The notes under the pieces were generated by a model. The model was not told where the DNA came from and searched no databases. It worked only from the letters and a program-made list of their open reading frames with translations. Source: Stenotrophomonas sp. (GTDB lineage: Bacteria; Pseudomonadota; Gammaproteobacteria; Xanthomonadales; Xanthomonadaceae). From it: 17,333 nucleotides of DNA. Position numbers and translations under genes: made by a program. The first letter of the stretch is position 1; every line of letters begins with the position of its first letter. Below, in pieces: positions 1-8,931 of the stretch. The DNA lies in the NCBI GenBank assembly GCA_003248565.1, contig QFOV01000040.1:1-17333 (forward strand). Reading direction: 5' to 3'.

Positions 1-912
1 ATCTGCAAGTTTCTTTGTGAGTTGATGGGAGGCGACATCTCCATCCGGAGCTCGCTGGGCGAGGGGACGTCGGTGATGCTGAATTTGCCGTTGGAGGTTC
101 TGCCTGCGATTCCGGGCGGCGCAGAGAGTGTGCCAGCGGTAGATGCTACGCATCCAAGTCTGAAGGTGCTTGTGGTAGACGACCATTCAGCCAACCGTAG
201 CTTGCTTATCCAGCAATTGGAGTTTCTTGGGCAAAGCGTGCGCAGCGCAGCTGATGGACGTGAAGGTCTGGACTGCTGGTTGCAGGGAGGTGTTGACGTT
301 GTGGTTACCGACTGCAATATGCCGGTGATGAATGGGCATGAGATGGCCCGGGCGATTCGTCGGCATGAAAAAAACCGTGGTCTGCCGCCGTGCGTGATCA
401 TCGGCTTCACCGCCAATGCGCAGCCCGAGGAGCGGGCGAAGTGCATTGCGTCGGGTATGAATGATTGTCTCTTCAAGCCGGTAAGTCTGAGCACACTTTC
501 CAGCATGCTGGTCGCGCTGGGGGAAACCACGGGTGCGAGCCCAGCGCAGGCGCGTCAACGACACATCAATGACATCACTTCCACGTTGCGTGAACTGACT
601 GGCGGCGACGCCGGGATGACACGTAGTCTGATCGCCGAGGCACATAGCAGTTTCGTGCGTGACCTGGCTGATCTGGTGGCCTTGCTGCCGCGGTTTGAGT
701 CGCGGGCAATGTTCAATCTTGTCCATCGCATCAACGGTGGTGTGCGCCTGCTGCAGGTTGCACAGTTGATGGATATCTGCGAGCGCATTGAATTTCTTTG
801 CGATCAGCCAGAAGTAGATATAGAAGAAGTCACTGAAAATGCGCAGTTCATCGCCAGTGAGTTGCCCGCCATCATCGCAGTGCTGGCGGACATGTGTGTG
901 CTGGACGCATAG
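1..912 (+). CDS. Hybrid sensor histidine kinase, C-terminal part (ATPase end, receiver, HPt)
   Basis: This gene is cut by the left edge and reads in frame from base 1. The first about 30 residues are the end of a HATPase_c domain (ICKFLCELMGGDISIRSSLG, the G2-box region that follows the ATP lid). A receiver domain follows at about residues 53-170, with the acidic pair D60/D61, phospho-acceptor D104 in VVTDCNMP, T138 and K159 in LFKP. Residues about 185-303 are an HPt domain with the likely phospho-histidine H242 in NLVHRINGG; the usual HxxKG lysine is replaced by asparagine. This is the BvgS/EvgS-like His-Asp-His architecture, which passes phosphate to a separate response regulator. The sensor and dimerisation parts lie outside the window, so the signal is unknown. 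It converges on cheB with a 35-bp gap, so it is probably not in the chemotaxis operon. Confidence 0.9.
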   Translation: MCKFLCELMGGDISIRSSLGEGTSVMLNLPLEVLPAIPGGAESVPAVDATHPSLKVLVVDDHSANRSLLIQQLEFLGQSVRSAADGREGLDCWLQGGVDVVVTDCNMPVMNGHEMARAIRRHEKNRGLPPCVIIGFTANAQPEERAKCIASGMNDCLFKPVSLSTLSSMLVALGETTGASPAQARQRHINDITSTLRELTGGDAGMTRSLIAEAHSSFVRDLADLVALLPRFESRAMFNLVHRINGGVRLLQVAQLMDICERIEFLCDQPEVDIEEVTENAQFIASELPAIIAVLADMCVLDA

Positions 913-919
913 CCTGACC

Positions 920-940
920 GGCCGACGCTACGGGTCGGCC
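920..940. terminator. Candidate bidirectional terminator between convergent genes
   Basis: GGCCGAC (920-926) and GTCGGCC (934-940) form a perfect 7-bp stem with a 7-base loop. It fills the 35-bp gap between the stop of the hybrid kinase and the stop of cheB. There is no T-run on either side, so it would be a weak intrinsic terminator or merely a 3'-end stabiliser. Confidence 0.4.
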
Positions 941-947
941 AGCGACC

Positions 948-2003
948 TCAGCCGCGGGCGATGCCAAGAATCCGCTCGGCGATCCTGTCCAGCGGCAGCA
1001 CTTCATCGGCGGCACCCAGGCGCACTGCACTGCCTGGCATGCCCCATACAACCGAACTTGCTTCGTCCTGGGCCAATGTGGTCGCACCGGCCTGTTTCAT
1101 CTCCAGCAGGCCGCGTGCACCGTCCTCGCCCATGCCGGTCAGGATCACCCCAACCGCATTGGCGCCGGCATTCTGTGCGACCGAGCGGAACAGCACATCG
1201 ACCGCGGGCTTGTGCAGGTTGACCGGTACGCCGTCGTCAACCCGGCAACGCCAGCGCGCACCATCGCGGATCACCCGTAAGTGGCGACCGCCGGCGGGCA
1301 GGTAGGCATGACCGGGCAGAATGGCTTCACCGTCGCTGGCCTCGCGCACCGACATTGCCGAGTGACGATCCAGACGCTCGGCAAAGGCAGTGCTGAAGCT
1401 GGCAGGGAGGTGCTGGGTCATCACAATGGCGGGCGCGTCGGCTGGCATCATTTCCAGCACCACCCGCAGGGCTTCAGTGCCGCCGGCGGAAGCGCCGATG
1501 GCGATCAGGCGGTCGGTGGTGCGGAAACCGAGACTGCTGGCGCTAGCCGGCCGCTGCGGCAGCCGACGTGGACCGCCGGCGATGGCGCGTACCCGCGAAC
1601 GTGCGGCCATCTTCACCTTGCTGCGGATCTCCTCCGCGTACGCGTCCAGCCCGCGTGCGACGTCGAGCTTTGGCTTGGCGACGAAATCCACCGCGCCCAA
1701 CGACAAGGCCTGCAGGGTGGTATCGGCGCCGCGCTCGGTCAGGGAGGACACCATGACCACGGGCATCGGGTGCAGGCGCATCAGGTTCTCGAGGAAGGCC
1801 AAGCCGTCCATGCGCGGCATCTCGACGTCCAGGGTCAGCACATCGGGGTTGAGCCGTTTGATTTTCTCGCGAGCCAGCAGCGGATCGGCGGCGGTACCTA
1901 CAACCTCGATGGCTGGGTCGGCGGCGAGGATCTCGGTCAGCACCTGGCGGACCAGGGCCGAGTCGTCGACGATCAAGACGCGGCAAGGTGCCTGCAGGCT
2001 CAT
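948..2003 (-). CDS. cheB: CheB, receptor glutamate methylesterase / glutamine deamidase
   Basis: CheB removes methyl groups from receptor glutamates and deamidates glutamines, closing the adaptation loop; phosphorylation by CheA activates it. The 351-residue protein has a receiver at residues 6-120 (D13/D14, phospho-acceptor D59 in LTLDVEMP, S86/S87, K110). A basic, Pro/Ala-rich linker follows at about 125-160. The methylesterase domain at about 163-350 carries the full catalytic triad: S172 in GASAGG, H198 in TQHLP, D294 in GMGEDG. The length is typical. Its ATG overlaps the cheD stop in an ATGA, indicating translational coupling, and it is the last gene of the MCP1-cheR-cheD-cheB unit. Motifs are complete and the call is secure. 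Confidence 0.97.
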   Translation of the reverse strand: MSLQAPCRVLIVDDSALVRQVLTEILAADPAIEVVGTAADPLLAREKIKRLNPDVLTLDVEMPRMDGLAFLENLMRLHPMPVVMVSSLTERGADTTLQALSLGAVDFVAKPKLDVARGLDAYAEEIRSKVKMAARSRVRAIAGGPRRLPQRPASASSLGFRTTDRLIAIGASAGGTEALRVVLEMMPADAPAIVMTQHLPASFSTAFAERLDRHSAMSVREASDGEAILPGHAYLPAGGRHLRVIRDGARWRCRVDDGVPVNLHKPAVDVLFRSVAQNAGANAVGVILTGMGEDGARGLLEMKQAGATTLAQDEASSVVWGMPGSAVRLGAADEVLPLDRIAERILGIARG

Positions 2004-2599
2004 TCAAACAACTCCACGCCACCACTGACCGGGGTGTGCGACAGACGGGCGCGAACGGCGGTTTCGGTGGCGACTACCTCGGCATCATGGGCATGCGGCA
2101 AGCGCTGCACCACCACGCGGCCGGTGATCGGAAAGAACCAGATCTTGCGCGGATGAATGCCGCATAGATCTTCAGCAACAATCGGGATGTGCTCGGCACG
2201 CAGGTACTGGCGCACGAACTCGGCGTTGCGGGTGCCAACCGGATTGCTGGTGAAGCCCTTGAGCACGTTGGCGCCGCCAAACACCTTGGCTTCCAGCCGC
2301 TTGCGATGGGCACCACGCTTGAGCAGGTCGTTGATCAGCAGTTCCATGGCGTAGCTGCCGTAGCGCGCGGGCGCGCCGTCGCCGATATTGCCTTCGGGTA
2401 GCAGGAAGTGATTCATGCCGCCGATACCCAGGATGGGGTCGCGGATGCAGGCAGCAACACAGGAGCCCAGGATGGTAGTCAGCGCGGTATCGTCGTCCAC
2501 CACCAGGTACTGGGTTGGCAGCAGTTTGGCGGCAATCGTCTGGAAACGGGTGTCGCGGTAACGCATCACCTCATCGGGATGTTGCTGGGGATTCTTCAT
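2000..2599 (-). CDS. cheD: CheD, receptor glutamine deamidase
   Basis: CheD deamidates specific receptor glutamines to glutamate, creating methylation sites; in organisms with CheC it is also regulated by CheY-P, but no cheC is visible here. The 199-residue protein has the conserved [10 protein letters not shown] segment with catalytic C47, followed 17 residues later by H64 in GGMNHFLLP, plus T41. This is the same spacing as the Cys-His-Thr triad known from Thermotoga Che[13 protein letters not shown] and AKVFGGANV are further family blocks. The start ATG overlaps the cheR stop by ATGA, and the end overlaps cheB the same way. Presence of cheD beside cheR and cheB is common in Xanthomonadaceae and Pseudomonas and absent in E. 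coli. Confidence 0.96.
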   Translation of the reverse strand: MKNPQQHPDEVMRYRDTRFQTIAAKLLPTQYLVVDDDTALTTILGSCVAACIRDPILGIGGMNHFLLPEGNIGDGAPARYGSYAMELLINDLLKRGAHRKRLEAKVFGGANVLKGFTSNPVGTRNAEFVRQYLRAEHIPIVAEDLCGIHPRKIWFFPITGRVVVQRLPHAHDAEVVATETAVRARLSHTPVSGGVELFE

Positions 2600-3441
2600 G
2601 CGCCGTTCCTGCGGCTGCGGCGGTACAACGTGCGGCCACAGGGCTGGATCACATCAGCCGCATGCAGGTAGTTCTCCGAGTGGCCGGTGTAGAGCAGGCT
2701 GTCATCGTCCATGTGCTGCACCAGCCGCGACAGGATGCCGCGCTGGGTGGGCTTGTCGAAGTAGATCATCACATTGCGGCAGAACAGCGCATCGAATGGC
2801 CCGCCAACGTCGTAGCGGTTGGCCAGGAGATTGAGCGGACGGAATTCGATGAGTGCGCGCAGCGCCGGCACAACCCGGCACTTGCCTTCATTGGGGCCAC
2901 TGCCACGCTGGAAGTAGCGGCGCTTCATGGCGGGGTCCAGGCCCGCGATACGGTCGATTGCGTAGACGCCCTGGCTGGCCGTGGCCAGCACCTGGGTGTC
3001 GACGTCGGTGGCGATGATGCGCACAGGCGGGGTCATCGACGAGAACGCCTCACAAGCCGTGATCGCCATGGAGTAGGGCTCTTCGCCAGTGGAGGCGGCG
3101 CATGACCAGAGCTTCAGCGGCGCACGTGGCGCACGCGCCTGCAACTCCTCGCGCAGCTTGTCGAAATGATGCGGCTCGCGGAAGAACGAGGTCAGGTTGG
3201 TGGTGAGCGCATTGGTGAATGCCTGCCATTCCTCGCCGCCGTGCTGCTCCAGCTGGTCCAGGTAATCCTTGAACGAGCGCAGGCCCAGGTTACGTAGCCG
3301 CCGCGACAAGCGACCATAGACCATGTCGCGCTTGGCCGGCGCCAGTGCGATGCCCGCACGCGCGTGGATCAGCTCGCAGACGCGGCGGAAGTCACGGTCG
3401 TTGAACTCGAAGTCGCGCTCGTTGCTGTCCATATCGATCAT
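2596..3441 (-). CDS. cheR: CheR, SAM-dependent chemoreceptor methyltransferase
   Basis: CheR methylates receptor glutamates using SAM. The chosen start (ATG at 3441, [11 protein letters not shown]) gives 281 residues, 13 bases after the MCP1 stop; a GTG at 3507 in frame would add 22 residues inside MCP1 and is less likely. No good Shine-Dalgarno precedes the ATG, so translation probably depends on ribosomes finishing MCP1. Seen: all-helical N-domain (about 10-85), TNLTSFFRE with R88, SAM motif [14 protein letters not shown] (111-124), acidic D146, the beta-subdomain [12 protein letters not shown] (179-190), CRNVMIYFD (221-229) and the C-terminal GHSENY block. The GxGPxEGxxRV stretch is close to that of enterobacterial CheR, which docks on receptor C-terminal pentapeptides; this fits the xWQEF tails on three receptors here. 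Confidence 0.96.
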   Translation of the reverse strand: MIDMDSNERDFEFNDRDFRRVCELIHARAGIALAPAKRDMVYGRLSRRLRNLGLRSFKDYLDQLEQHGGEEWQAFTNALTTNLTSFFREPHHFDKLREELQARAPRAPLKLWSCAASTGEEPYSMAITACEAFSSMTPPVRIIATDVDTQVLATASQGVYAIDRIAGLDPAMKRRYFQRGSGPNEGKCRVVPALRALIEFRPLNLLANRYDVGGPFDALFCRNVMIYFDKPTQRGILSRLVQHMDDDSLLYTGHSENYLHAADVIQPCGRTLYRRSRRNGA

Positions 3442-3454
3442 GGTGTCTGTGTGC

Positions 3455-5623
3455 TCAGCTGGCCAGGGCCAGCGCTTGTGACGGGTTTGCCGCAGCAGGC
3501 TTGGCACTCAGCTGGAACACCGCCACGGCCTCGTCAAGCAACGTGGCCTGTTCTTCCATCGCGCGCGCAGCGGCGGTGGCTTCCTCGACCAGGGCAGCAT
3601 TCTGTTGGGTGGTTTCGTCCATTTGCATGACGGTCTGGTTGACCTGCTCGATGCCAGCAGTCTGCTCCTGCGAAGCTGCGGATATCTCGGCCATGATGTC
3701 GGTGACACGCTGTACCGCGGTGACGATTTCGCCCATGGTCGAACCGGCTTGCTGCACCAGCTGCGAGCCTTCGTCGACGCGCTCGACGGAGTCCTCGATC
3801 AGCGTCTTGATTTCCTTGGCTGCGCCTGCCGAACGTTGGGCGAGGGTGCGGACTTCGGCAGCAACCACCGCAAAGCCACGACCTTGTTCACCGGCACGCG
3901 CGGCTTCGACTGCAGCGTTCAGCGCCAGGATGTTGGTCTGGAAGGCGATGCCATCGATCACGCTGATGATGTCGGCGATGCGGCGCGAAGACTGCTGGAT
4001 CTGACCCATGGTGGTCACCACTTCGTCGACCACCAGGCCACCCCGGGAGGCAACTCCGGCGGCACCGATGGCCAACTGGTTGGCCTGTCGCGCGGATTCT
4101 GCATTCTGGCGCACGGTGGAGGTCAGTTCCTCCATCGAGGCCGCGGTCTCCTCAAGGTTGGCAGCCTGCATCTCGGTGCGGCGCGAGAGATCGGCGTTGC
4201 CGGTGGCAATCTCGCCTGCGGCCAGATTGATGCTGTCAGCCGACTGCTGGATGCCCGAAACAATGCCTGCAAGCTGGGTGACGGTGCTGTTGGCGTCTTC
4301 ACGCATGCTGGCGAAGACGCCCTGGGCGTCGCCGCTCAGTTTGACGGTGAGGTCGCCTTCGGCCAGTGCCTGCAACAGGCGCGATACTTCGCCCAGGTTG
4401 TCGTCGCTGACCTGCATCATGGTGTTCAGTGAACGGACCATCGCATGGAAGTCGTGTTCGAAGCGATCCTCATCGCCGCGCTGGCTGAAATCGCCGGCGG
4501 CTGCTGCGCTACCAAGACGCTTGATCTCGCTGTTGATGGCGGCGAGGTTGCGCTTGATTGCGGCCATGGTGTCGGTGATGACGCGCTTGTCACCCGGCAG
4601 TGCCGGCATGTCCTGGCTGAGGTCACCAACAGCGTATCGCTGTGCCAAGGCGATGACCTGCATTTTTACATCGATGTGATTGCTGACCAGGACGTTGGTT
4701 TCTTCCACCATTACCCCGTAGTCGCCGGGGAAACTGCTGGAATCGATCCGATAGCGGATCATGCCGGCATCGTGCTGGCGCGCCATCTCCGCCTGCGCGC
4801 CGATCACGGCGCGCAGCTGGTCCTGCATGTGCGACATGCTGCTGAGCAGCTGGCCGGTCTCGTCCTTGCTGGGCGCAGCGATGCGGTTGTCCATGCGGCC
4901 GTTGGCAATGGCGGTGGCAACGGCGGTTGCGTTGCGCAATGGCAGCACGATGCGGTTGCCGATGATCCAGCTCAGCGCCAGTACCAGCAGTACCAGCACA
5001 CCGCCGGCCACCGTCATGATTGCAGTGAATTTCAGGGCCTGGGCCTGCAGGTCGTCCATGTAGACGCCGCTCGAGACCACCCAGTTCCAGGGTGTATACA
5101 TCCCGGCATAGGCAAGCTTGCCGACCACGCCATCCTTGCCGGGCTTCGCCCAGCTGTAGGCCACGTAGCCGCCGCCCTTGCGCGCAGCCTCGACCTGGTC
5201 GTAGTACACACGCACGCCATCTTCGCCACGGAAGTCCTTCATGTCCTTGCCAACCAGATCGGCACGGAACGGATGCATCAACAGCACATAGTCGTTGCTG
5301 TAGATGTTGAAGTAGTTGACGTCGCCATCGGAACGCATTTTCTGCAGTGCAGCCATCGCGTACTTCTGGGCGTCCTGTAGCGGCATCGCGCCGGTTTCAG
5401 CTTCCTTGGCGTAGTGATCCAGCACGCCATAGCTCATCTCCACCTGGGCGCGAAGTGCTTGCTTGCGGGTCTCGTACAGGTCCAGGTACTGCATGCGCGC
5501 CGCGATGACCGACAGGGCGATGACGCCAATGACGATCAGCGCGGTCAACAGGTTCAGCTTGCGCCTGACCGAGATATTGGAGATGTAGTTGTTCCAGAGC
5601 GAGGAGATGGTCATCGAATCCAC
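3455..5623 (-). CDS. MCP1: sCache_2-type methyl-accepting chemotaxis protein without pentapeptide
   Basis: This is a 722-residue transmembrane chemoreceptor. In order: TM1 about 25-43; a periplasmic single Cache (sCache_2-like) domain about 45-190 with [15 protein letters not shown] and the closing [15 protein letters not shown] typical of that family; TM2 about 199-221; HAMP about 222-275; then three HAMP-like repeats with GDL/GDF cores (about 325-345, 371-400, 417-448). The coiled-coil signalling domain has methylation helix [18 protein letters not shown] (483-500) and the hairpin tip around 555-595. Small organic-acid-type ligands are known for this sensor family, but the ligand here is unknown. 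It ends LALAS and lacks the xWxxF tail of the other receptors. The start is GTG at 5623, supported by AAGG six bases upstream; ATG at 5614 is the alternative. It heads the cheR-cheD-cheB unit. Confidence 0.95.
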   Translation of the reverse strand: MDSMTISSLWNNYISNISVRRKLNLLTALIVIGVIALSVIAARMQYLDLYETRKQALRAQVEMSYGVLDHYAKEAETGAMPLQDAQKYAMAALQKMRSDGDVNYFNIYSNDYVLLMHPFRADLVGKDMKDFRGEDGVRVYYDQVEAARKGGGYVAYSWAKPGKDGVVGKLAYAGMYTPWNWVVSSGVYMDDLQAQALKFTAIMTVAGGVLVLLVLALSWIIGNRIVLPLRNATAVATAIANGRMDNRIAAPSKDETGQLLSSMSHMQDQLRAVIGAQAEMARQHDAGMIRYRIDSSSFPGDYGVMVEETNVLVSNHIDVKMQVIALAQRYAVGDLSQDMPALPGDKRVITDTMAAIKRNLAAINSEIKRLGSAAAAGDFSQRGDEDRFEHDFHAMVRSLNTMMQVSDDNLGEVSRLLQALAEGDLTVKLSGDAQGVFASMREDANSTVTQLAGIVSGIQQSADSINLAAGEIATGNADLSRRTEMQAANLEETAASMEELTSTVRQNAESARQANQLAIGAAGVASRGGLVVDEVVTTMGQIQQSSRRIADIISVIDGIAFQTNILALNAAVEAARAGEQGRGFAVVAAEVRTLAQRSAGAAKEIKTLIEDSVERVDEGSQLVQQAGSTMGEIVTAVQRVTDIMAEISAASQEQTAGIEQVNQTVMQMDETTQQNAALVEEATAAARAMEEQATLLDEAVAVFQLSAKPAAANPSQALALAS

Positions 5624-5629
5624 TGGTTA

Positions 5630-5633
5630 CCTT
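5630..5633 (-). promoter_or_regulatory. Ribosome binding site deciding the GTG start of MCP1
   Basis: On the minus strand AAGG is followed by TAACCA and then GTG. The 6-base spacer favours the GTG at 5623 over the in-frame ATG at 5614, for which the spacing would be 15 bases. Confidence 0.55.
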
Positions 5634-5665
5634 GCGGTATCAGCGCTGCGTGAAGGGATAACGGG

Positions 5666-5692
5666 TTATCGGCCGCGCAGGGCGCGAGTTGA
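5666..5692 (-). promoter_or_regulatory. Sigma-28 (FliA)-like promoter of MCP1-cheR-cheD-cheB
   Basis: The minus strand reads TCAACTCG, 11 bases, then GCCGATAA. The -10 box matches the FliA consensus GCCGATAA exactly; the -35 box matches TAAAGTTT only in part (4 of 8). The -10 box lies 43 bases before the GTG start. It overlaps a small inverted repeat, GATAAC-CC-GTTATC read on the minus strand, which could be an extra control site. Confidence 0.65.
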
Positions 5693-5772
5693 GAGGCAAG
5701 GCGTGAGCGTCATGCAGAAGCAGTTGATTCGTTCACGTATGCGAAGAAGGGACGTGTTGCCGTGTCATTCGG

Positions 5773-5873
5773 TTGTGGGAGCGGCGTAAACCGCGAAGCT
5801 ATTGGTGCTCAGAGTCGTTGGCGGTGCCTTAACCGACGGTAGGTCAGCTTCGCGGCTTACGCCGCTCCCACAA
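5773..5873. repeat. Pair of inverted REP-like elements (BIME-like)
   Basis: Two 28-base arms, 5773-5800 and 5846-5873, are inverted copies with one mismatch and a 45-base gap. Each arm contains its own small palindrome around GCGG...CCGC (in the right arm GCGGC-TTAC-GCCGC is perfect) and starts or ends with TTGTGGGAGCGGCGTAA or its complement. This is the organisation of bacterial interspersed mosaic elements built from REP units, known from Pseudomonas and Xanthomonadaceae. It sits between the MCP2 terminator and the MCP1 promoter, in the 345-bp gap between the two receptors. No coding potential is seen there. Confidence 0.8.
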
Positions 5874-5910
5874 ACAAAGAAATCCGATGCCAGGGACTGG
5901 CATCGGATTT
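5870..5910 (-). terminator. Rho-independent terminator of MCP2
   Basis: A perfect 14-bp stem (arms 5880-5893 and 5897-5910) with a 3-base loop is followed on the minus strand by TTTCTTTGTTTG. It lies 59 bases after the MCP2 stop. It should separate MCP2 transcripts from the MCP1-cheR-cheD-cheB unit, which fits the separate promoter found upstream of MCP1. Confidence 0.88.
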
Positions 5911-5968
5911 CGGGTGACTCAATCGCTTTGGTTTGCGGTGTTGCTGCCACAGCCAACAATGGTGTCGC

Positions 5969-8341
5969 TTAGAACTCCTGCCAATCCGAGTCGGCCAGTT
6001 CAGCTACGGCGGTGCGTGCAGCCGCGGCGCGACGACGCGGTGCCGGTGCTGCTGCCTGGACGGCAGGGCGGGGCGCCGGTTCACGCACGTAAGCCGGGTT
6101 GTCGGTGACTGCAACGCCTTCTTCCAGCTGGAACACGGATACCACGTTTGCCAGATGTGCAGCTTGTTCTTCCATCGAGCGGGCCGAGGCAGTGGCTTCT
6201 TCGACCAAGGCGGCGTTCTGCTGGGTGGTTTCATCCATCTGCACAATGGTCTGGTTGACCTGTTCGATGCCGGCGGACTGCTCCTGCGAGGCAGCGGAGA
6301 TCTCTGCCATGATGTCGGTCACGCGTTGCACCGAGGCGACAATCTCGCCCATGGTGGTACCGGCCTTGCGGACCAGGGCCGAGCCGTCGGCGACCTTGCC
6401 GACAGAGTCGTCGATCAGGCCCTTGATTTCCTTGGCTGCACCCGCCGAACGCTGTGCAAGCGTACGCACTTCCGAGGCGACGACCGCAAAGCCACGGCCC
6501 TGTTCGCCAGCACGTGCGGCTTCCACCGCTGCATTCAAGGCCAGGATGTTGGTCTGGAAGGCGATGCCGTCGATGACCGAGATGATCTCGGCGATCTTGC
6601 GCGAGGACTGCTCGATCTGGGTCATGGTGGTCACCACCTGGCTGACCACTTCGCCGCCCTGCGAGGCTACCGAGGCCGCGCCGATGGCGAGCTGGTTGGC
6701 CTGGCGTGCCGACTCGGCGTTCTGGCGCACGGTGGAGGTCAGTTCCTCCATCGACGCAGCCGTTTCTTCGAGGTTGGCGGCCTGCTGCTCGGTACGACGC
6801 GACAGATCGTTGTTGCCCGCGGCAATCTCGGTCGCAGCCGAGTTGATCGACACCGAAGACTGCTTGATGCGACCGACGATGCCGGTCAGCTGCTCGGCGG
6901 TGGCGTTGGCATCGTCACGCATGGTAGCGAATACGCCCTGGTATTCGCCGTGCATGCGCACGGTCAGGTCGCCGCGGGACAGGCCTGACAGCAGTGCGGA
7001 AATCTGCTCGAGGCTGCTTGCATTGGCGTCGAGCAGGCCGTTGATCTGGCTGGCCAGCTGCAGGAAGAAGCCGTCCTTGTCGGCGGTTTCGATCCGACCG
7101 CTGAGGTCGCCGGCGGCGGCAGCCTCGATGATGCGCGCAACTTCCTTCTCGACCTGGGCCTCGGTGCTGCGGTCGCGCCACTCAACGACGTGGCCAACGG
7201 CGACATTGTTGTCGTCGCGGATAACCGAGATGGTCTGTGCGAACTCGGCATCCCCAAAGCGCATCTCGCGCTTGAACACGCCGGTCTTGTCGAGTGCTTC
7301 CAGTACCTTGCCGTCCACTTCGCCACGGTGCTCAAGCACGGTAACCGGCTGGCCGATCAGCGCCTTGCTGGCGTCGAAGTGACTGAGTGCGCCGGTGATC
7401 TGCTCGTGGTGTTCATTGAGCTTGTCGAGCAGGGCGCGGTTGGCGTAGACGATTTCCAGATCGCTATTGGTCAGGAACACGCCGGTAGACGAGTAATCCA
7501 GTGCGGTGCGGATGCGGAGGTTCTCGTTGGCAACGACCTGGTCACGCTCGATGCGTTCGCGCAGGTCACGCTGCATGCGTTGCATGGCGCGCAGCAGGTC
7601 GCCAACTTCGTCGGCGCGCGACACGTCGATGGAGCCGTCCAGCTTGCCGCTTGCCACTTCGGTTGCAACGTCAACGGCACCGCGCATTGCCTTGACCAGC
7701 GAGGCGGCGAACAACCAGATCAGTGCCAGGCCGGCGGCACCGCCGACCACTACGGCGACGATGATGAGCAGGGCCGATGCGCGATAGGTTTCCGCGGCTT
7801 GCTTGGCGGCTGCCTGGGCACGGGTATTGTCATTTGCAGCCAGTGCCTGCAGGGCCGTATAGGCATTGCGATGCAGGTTGCGGGTCTCGCCAACGAAGGT
7901 GTCGATGGCGTCATCTGGCAAGTCCAGTGCCAGCATTTCAGTGACCGCGTCATAGGAAGCAGCGGTCTTGCCCCAGTCGGCGACAAATTTGTCGAACAGC
8001 TTCTTCTGTTCGGGGCTGTCGATCAGCTTCGGATAGGCGGCGATGGTGGTGTCGATCTGCATGCGCAGCTCGGTGGCACGCGCCTTCGCGTCGGCTTTGA
8101 CGTCATCGCTTGCGCGCACCAGGCTCTGGTAGGACGCATTGCGGTATTCGCTGACCATGCCACTCAACTCACCGGTGGTGCGAAGGCTGGGCATACGGTT
8201 TTCAGCGAGGTCGGTGGTGACGTTGTTCAGCGAATGCAGGCCGCGATAAGCGACGATGCCCTGCAACAACATGACGAACAGCACGACGCCGAAGGTAAGC
8301 ATCAGCTTCGGCTTCAGTTTCAGCGAGTTGATCCACTGCAT
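5969..8341 (-). CDS. MCP2: 4HB-HAMP-PAS methyl-accepting chemotaxis protein with DWQEF tail
   Basis: This 790-residue chemoreceptor starts at an ATG with GGAG ten bases upstream. In order: TM1 about 12-34; periplasmic four-helix-bundle sensor about 35-187; TM2 about 188-212; HAMP about 213-265; a PAS-like domain about 275-392 ([20 protein letters not shown] through HVVEWRDRS); HAMP-like repeats around 405-420 and 452-475; methylation helix 516-535; signalling tip about 587-625. An Ala/Pro/Arg-rich flexible linker (about 750-778) leads to the C-terminal SDWQEF. Having both a periplasmic and a cytoplasmic sensor suggests integration of an outside signal with an internal one, but no cofactor-binding residue can be assigned. 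The flexible linker plus xWxxF is the standard way of tethering CheR/CheB. Probably co-transcribed with the OB-fold gene 83 bases upstream; a strong terminator follows. Confidence 0.95.
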   Translation of the reverse strand: MQWINSLKLKPKLMLTFGVVLFVMLLQGIVAYRGLHSLNNVTTDLAENRMPSLRTTGELSGMVSEYRNASYQSLVRASDDVKADAKARATELRMQIDTTIAAYPKLIDSPEQKKLFDKFVADWGKTAASYDAVTEMLALDLPDDAIDTFVGETRNLHRNAYTALQALAANDNTRAQAAAKQAAETYRASALLIIVAVVVGGAAGLALIWLFAASLVKAMRGAVDVATEVASGKLDGSIDVSRADEVGDLLRAMQRMQRDLRERIERDQVVANENLRIRTALDYSSTGVFLTNSDLEIVYANRALLDKLNEHHEQITGALSHFDASKALIGQPVTVLEHRGEVDGKVLEALDKTGVFKREMRFGDAEFAQTISVIRDDNNVAVGHVVEWRDRSTEAQVEKEVARIIEAAAAGDLSGRIETADKDGFFLQLASQINGLLDANASSLEQISALLSGLSRGDLTVRMHGEYQGVFATMRDDANATAEQLTGIVGRIKQSSVSINSAATEIAAGNNDLSRRTEQQAANLEETAASMEELTSTVRQNAESARQANQLAIGAASVASQGGEVVSQVVTTMTQIEQSSRKIAEIISVIDGIAFQTNILALNAAVEAARAGEQGRGFAVVASEVRTLAQRSAGAAKEIKGLIDDSVGKVADGSALVRKAGTTMGEIVASVQRVTDIMAEISAASQEQSAGIEQVNQTIVQMDETTQQNAALVEEATASARSMEEQAAHLANVVSVFQLEEGVAVTDNPAYVREPAPRPAVQAAAPAPRRRAAAARTAVAELADSDWQEF

Positions 8342-8364
8342 CTTGCGCGATCTCCGGGAACAGG

Positions 8365-8412
8365 CCCCGCCATGTCACAGGGGCGGGGTGGCGCGCCGGC
8401 GGGACCGGCGCG
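8365..8412 (-). other. Two tandem GC-rich hairpins between the OB-fold gene and MCP2
   Basis: CGCGCCGG (8392-8399) pairs with CCGGCGCG (8405-8412), and CCCCGCC (8365-8371) pairs with GGCGGGG (8382-8388). Neither is followed by a T-run, so they are not convincing terminators. They occupy most of the 83-base spacer and end just before the MCP2 ribosome binding site. A role in mRNA processing, stability or setting the ratio of the two products is inference. Confidence 0.45.
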
Positions 8413-8424
8413 ACGAAAGGCGGA

Positions 8425-8808
8425 TTACTTGATGTTTGCCAGCTTCAGGCCGGCCGGCGACGCCACTTCGATTTCGGCGCGCGACGCATCGCGCTGGATC
8501 TTGCCGATCACGCAGACGGTCTTGCCTTCCAGGGTTTCCAGCGGGAAGCCGAACTTGCTGCGGTTGCTGCCGGCGATGCGTGCCGAGAAGGTGTGGCGCG
8601 GGAACATGCCGCCCATGTGCAGGAAGGTCGGCTGGCCTTCGGAACCTTCTGCATAGCGGGCCTTTTCAACCTTGCCACAGACCATGCCGTCCTTGCCGGC
8701 GAAGCGTGCTGCGGCTTCCGGCGGGATCATCTCGGCATCGGCGGCGGCGTCGAAGGCGACGGTCGCCAGTACGGTGGCAGCAAACAGCGGAAGTACATGC
8801 TTGTACAT
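8425..8808 (-). CDS. Small secreted OB-fold protein of unknown function
   Basis: The start ATG at 8808 has GGAG six bases upstream; an in-frame extension to 8859 lacks support. The 127-residue product begins with a classic signal peptide (MYKHVLPLFAATVLATVAF, cleavage likely after an AxA near residue 23-25), so it should be periplasmic or secreted. The mature part has the pattern VCGKV...GQPTFLHM...F.ARI.GSNRSKFG...GKTVCVIGKI (residues about 43-105), which I recognise as the small beta-barrel OB-fold type seen in many exported proteins labelled DNA-binding or nucleic-acid-binding OB. Whether it binds nucleic acid is not shown. Two cysteines (C44, C99) in the two matching VC strands could form a disulphide. 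It lies between cheW and MCP2, in the same direction, behind its own sigma-28-like promoter, which suggests a motility-linked role. Confidence 0.8.
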   Translation of the reverse strand: MYKHVLPLFAATVLATVAFDAAADAEMIPPEAAARFAGKDGMVCGKVEKARYAEGSEGQPTFLHMGGMFPRHTFSARIAGSNRSKFGFPLETLEGKTVCVIGKIQRDASRAEIEVASPAGLKLANIK

Positions 8809-8862
8809 CGGGAACTCCGGATAGGGATAGAGGGCCAGTCGGGGAGGACAGGCATGCAATCG

Positions 8863-8889
8863 CTATCGGCCCGCAGGCGTGGGGCTTGA
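8863..8889 (-). promoter_or_regulatory. Sigma-28-like promoter of the OB-fold gene and MCP2
   Basis: The minus strand reads TCAAGCCC, 11 bases, then GCCGATAG; the -10 box matches FliA consensus in 7 of 8 positions. The -10 box ends 55 bases before the OB-fold start codon. No other promoter is visible in the 83 bases before MCP2, so this one probably serves both genes. Confidence 0.65.
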
Positions 8890-8931
8890 ATTGCATGCGC
8901 GGAACTGTGATCGACTTTGCGAAATGGCTGC

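Noticed and set aside
1281..2156. Plus-strand open frame of 291 codons opposite cheB and cheD
   Set aside because: Both minus-strand genes have complete catalytic motifs; this frame is a codon-bias shadow.
3442..3507. N-terminal extension of CheR from a GTG at 3507
   Set aside because: It would overlap the MCP1 coding end by about 50 bases, and the added residues do not look like the CheR N-domain.
7190..8656. Plus-strand open frame of 488 codons across MCP2 and the OB-fold gene
   Set aside because: It is antisense to two well-supported genes, runs across their junction, and has no domain or plausible ribosome site.
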